Made by a program: the position numbers and the translations under genes
Origin: Stappia sp. 28M-7
GTDB taxonomy: Bacteria > Pseudomonadota > Alphaproteobacteria > Rhizobiales > Stappiaceae
DNA: 64,000 nucleotides
NCBI RefSeq assembly: GCF_014252955.1
Contig: NZ_JACMIA010000001.1
Location: 620,001-684,000, forward strand
Direction: 5' to 3'
Notes under the pieces: generated by a model
The model's database searches: none
Told to the model about the DNA's origin: nothing
The model's input: the letters and a program-made list of their open reading frames with translations, nothing else
Part shown: piece by piece, positions 63,175 through 64,000 of the stretch
Layout: every line of letters begins with the position of its first letter
How positions within the stretch are numbered: position 1 is the first letter of the stretch

Positions 63175-64000
63175 TTACTTCTTGGGGAAGTGCAGGCGGC
63201 CCTGTCCGTCCCAGCCGTAACCCGCGTCCTCGAGGATCTTGCGGGCGGCGTCGACGTCGAAGGGAACCTGCGGCAGCTCGGAGTTGTGCCACATGCCGAG
63301 CTGGACCGGCACCGGGCCTTCGCCGGCCGGGACGGCGAAGCCGAGCCAGCCTTCGATCGCAGCCCGCTGCTTGGCGGTGGCAACGCGCAACGCCTTGCGG
63401 AACGCAGGGTCGGTGAACGGGGCCTTCTGGTTGTTCAGCCAGATGAGCATGGAGCCGTGCGAGGGGATCTCGAGGAAGTCGAGATGGTTGTTCTGCGCGG
63501 CAAGGTCGCTCATCGCGGCAACCGGCAGCACCATGCTGGCGATATCGCCGGTGCCCGAGAGCATGGCCGAGCGGATCGCATCCGCCTGGCCGAGCGCCAG
63601 ACGACGCACGCCGTCATATTCGGCAGCGTGGAAGTGCTCGGTGAAGGTCTCGAGCTCATGCGTCTCGTTGACCCGCCAGCTCTTGAACTTGAAGGGACCG
63701 GAGCCGATCACGGCGCCGTCGGCGACGACATCGCGAGCGACCTTGTCGCCTTCATAGTTCGCCCAGTGATGCTCGGGCAGGATGAACAGGTAGGTGAGGA
63801 CGGTCGTCACGAAGGACGCGTCCGGAGCCTTCAGCTTCACGTTGAAGGTGAGGTCGTCGACCTTCTCCGCGCCGGCCAGGTTGGCGATGCGCGAGGACAT
63901 TGCCGGCGGCTGCAGCTCGACCACGGTGTTGATCGTGAAGACGGCGTCATCCGCGTTCACGGCCTCGCCGTCGTGGAACTTCATGCCTTCGCGCAAGGTG
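63175..64000 (-). CDS. Dipeptide/oligopeptide ABC transporter substrate-binding protein (C-terminal part)
   Basis: The frame enters from the right edge and ends at TAA 63175-63177, giving about 275 residues of a family-5 solute-binding protein: MKFHDGEAVNADDAVFTI, then AFRKALRVATAKQRAAI and FDVDAARKILEDAGYGWDGQGRL. It is the periplasmic receptor of the transporter. The signal peptide is outside the window. Confidence 0.93.
   Translation of the reverse strand, partial: TLREGMKFHDGEAVNADDAVFTINTVVELQPPAMSSRIANLAGAEKVDDLTFNVKLKAPDASFVTTVLTYLFILPEHHWANYEGDKVARDVVADGAVIGSGPFKFKSWRVNETHELETFTEHFHAAEYDGVRRLALGQADAIRSAMLSGTGDIASMVLPVAAMSDLAAQNNHLDFLEIPSHGSMLIWLNNQKAPFTDPAFRKALRVATAKQRAAIEGWLGFAVPAGEGPVPVQLGMWHNSELPQVPFDVDAARKILEDAGYGWDGQGRLHFPKK

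Noticed and set aside
1-64000. CRISPR array or phage structural genes
   Set aside because: No regularly spaced repeats of 25-40 bases, no cas genes and no capsid, portal or tail genes are visible.

Overview
The window comes from a GC-rich alphaproteobacterium. The block rpmH-rnpA-yidC-engB-argB is the arrangement seen in Hyphomicrobiales (Rhizobiales). The overall gene content resembles Stappia/Roseibium-type bacteria, but that genus-level guess is inference.

Layout. (1) 1-14.6 kb is chromosomal backbone: a DUF817 membrane protein, a HAD nucleotidase, argB, a GGDEF/EAL protein, engB, a CatB-type acetyltransferase, yidC, rnpA and rpmH on the minus strand, driven at least in part by a good sigma70 promoter near 9.26 kb. 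On the plus strand follow a DUF547 protein, a TVP38 membrane protein, a flavin disulfide-reductase-like enzyme, an orphan sensor kinase and tRNA-Arg(ACG). (2) 14.61-38.76 kb is an integrated, degenerate mobile island. It starts at the 3' end of tRNA-Arg and is bounded by 129-bp direct repeats about 96% identical. It carries a truncated plasmid-type replication initiator, an AlpA-like HTH protein, an XRE regulator, DUF2285/DUF6499 proteins (frameshifted), DUF932, DUF736 and a large ParB. No integrase or conjugation genes are visible. The cargo is a defence-type cluster: a SIR2-like protein, a putative PD-(D/E)XK nuclease, a three-gene XRE-ASCH / PIN-GNAT-PUA / P-loop kinase operon behind a perfect 15-bp inverted repeat, an HNH nuclease, an IS256-family element, a 747-aa nuclease-like protein, Shedu (SduA), a Cys/His protein coupled to a DUF4365 nuclease, a DUF6035 protein and a small unknown. 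(3) 38.9-39.9 kb is a scar with two decayed genes (M24 peptidase and GNAT). (4) 39.9-46.7 kb holds a GNAT gene and an RND efflux operon, with a divergent OmpR-type regulator and sensor kinase. (5) 46.7-64 kb is ordinary chromosome: an AlkD-like repair protein, a methyltransferase facing an Rrf2 regulator, an AztD-ZinT zinc-protein fusion with a possible Zur box, ddl, LysR-TSUP-tautomerase, LysR-MFS, and a GntR / alpha-beta hydrolase / dipeptide ABC transporter operon that leaves the window inside the substrate-binding protein gene.

Best candidates for something undescribed: the three-gene operon at 25.3-28.1 kb with its operator; the 747-aa protein at 30.7 kb; the Cys/His + DUF4365 pair at 34.6-36.6 kb; and the shared palindromic leaders in front of the DUF932 and ParB genes.
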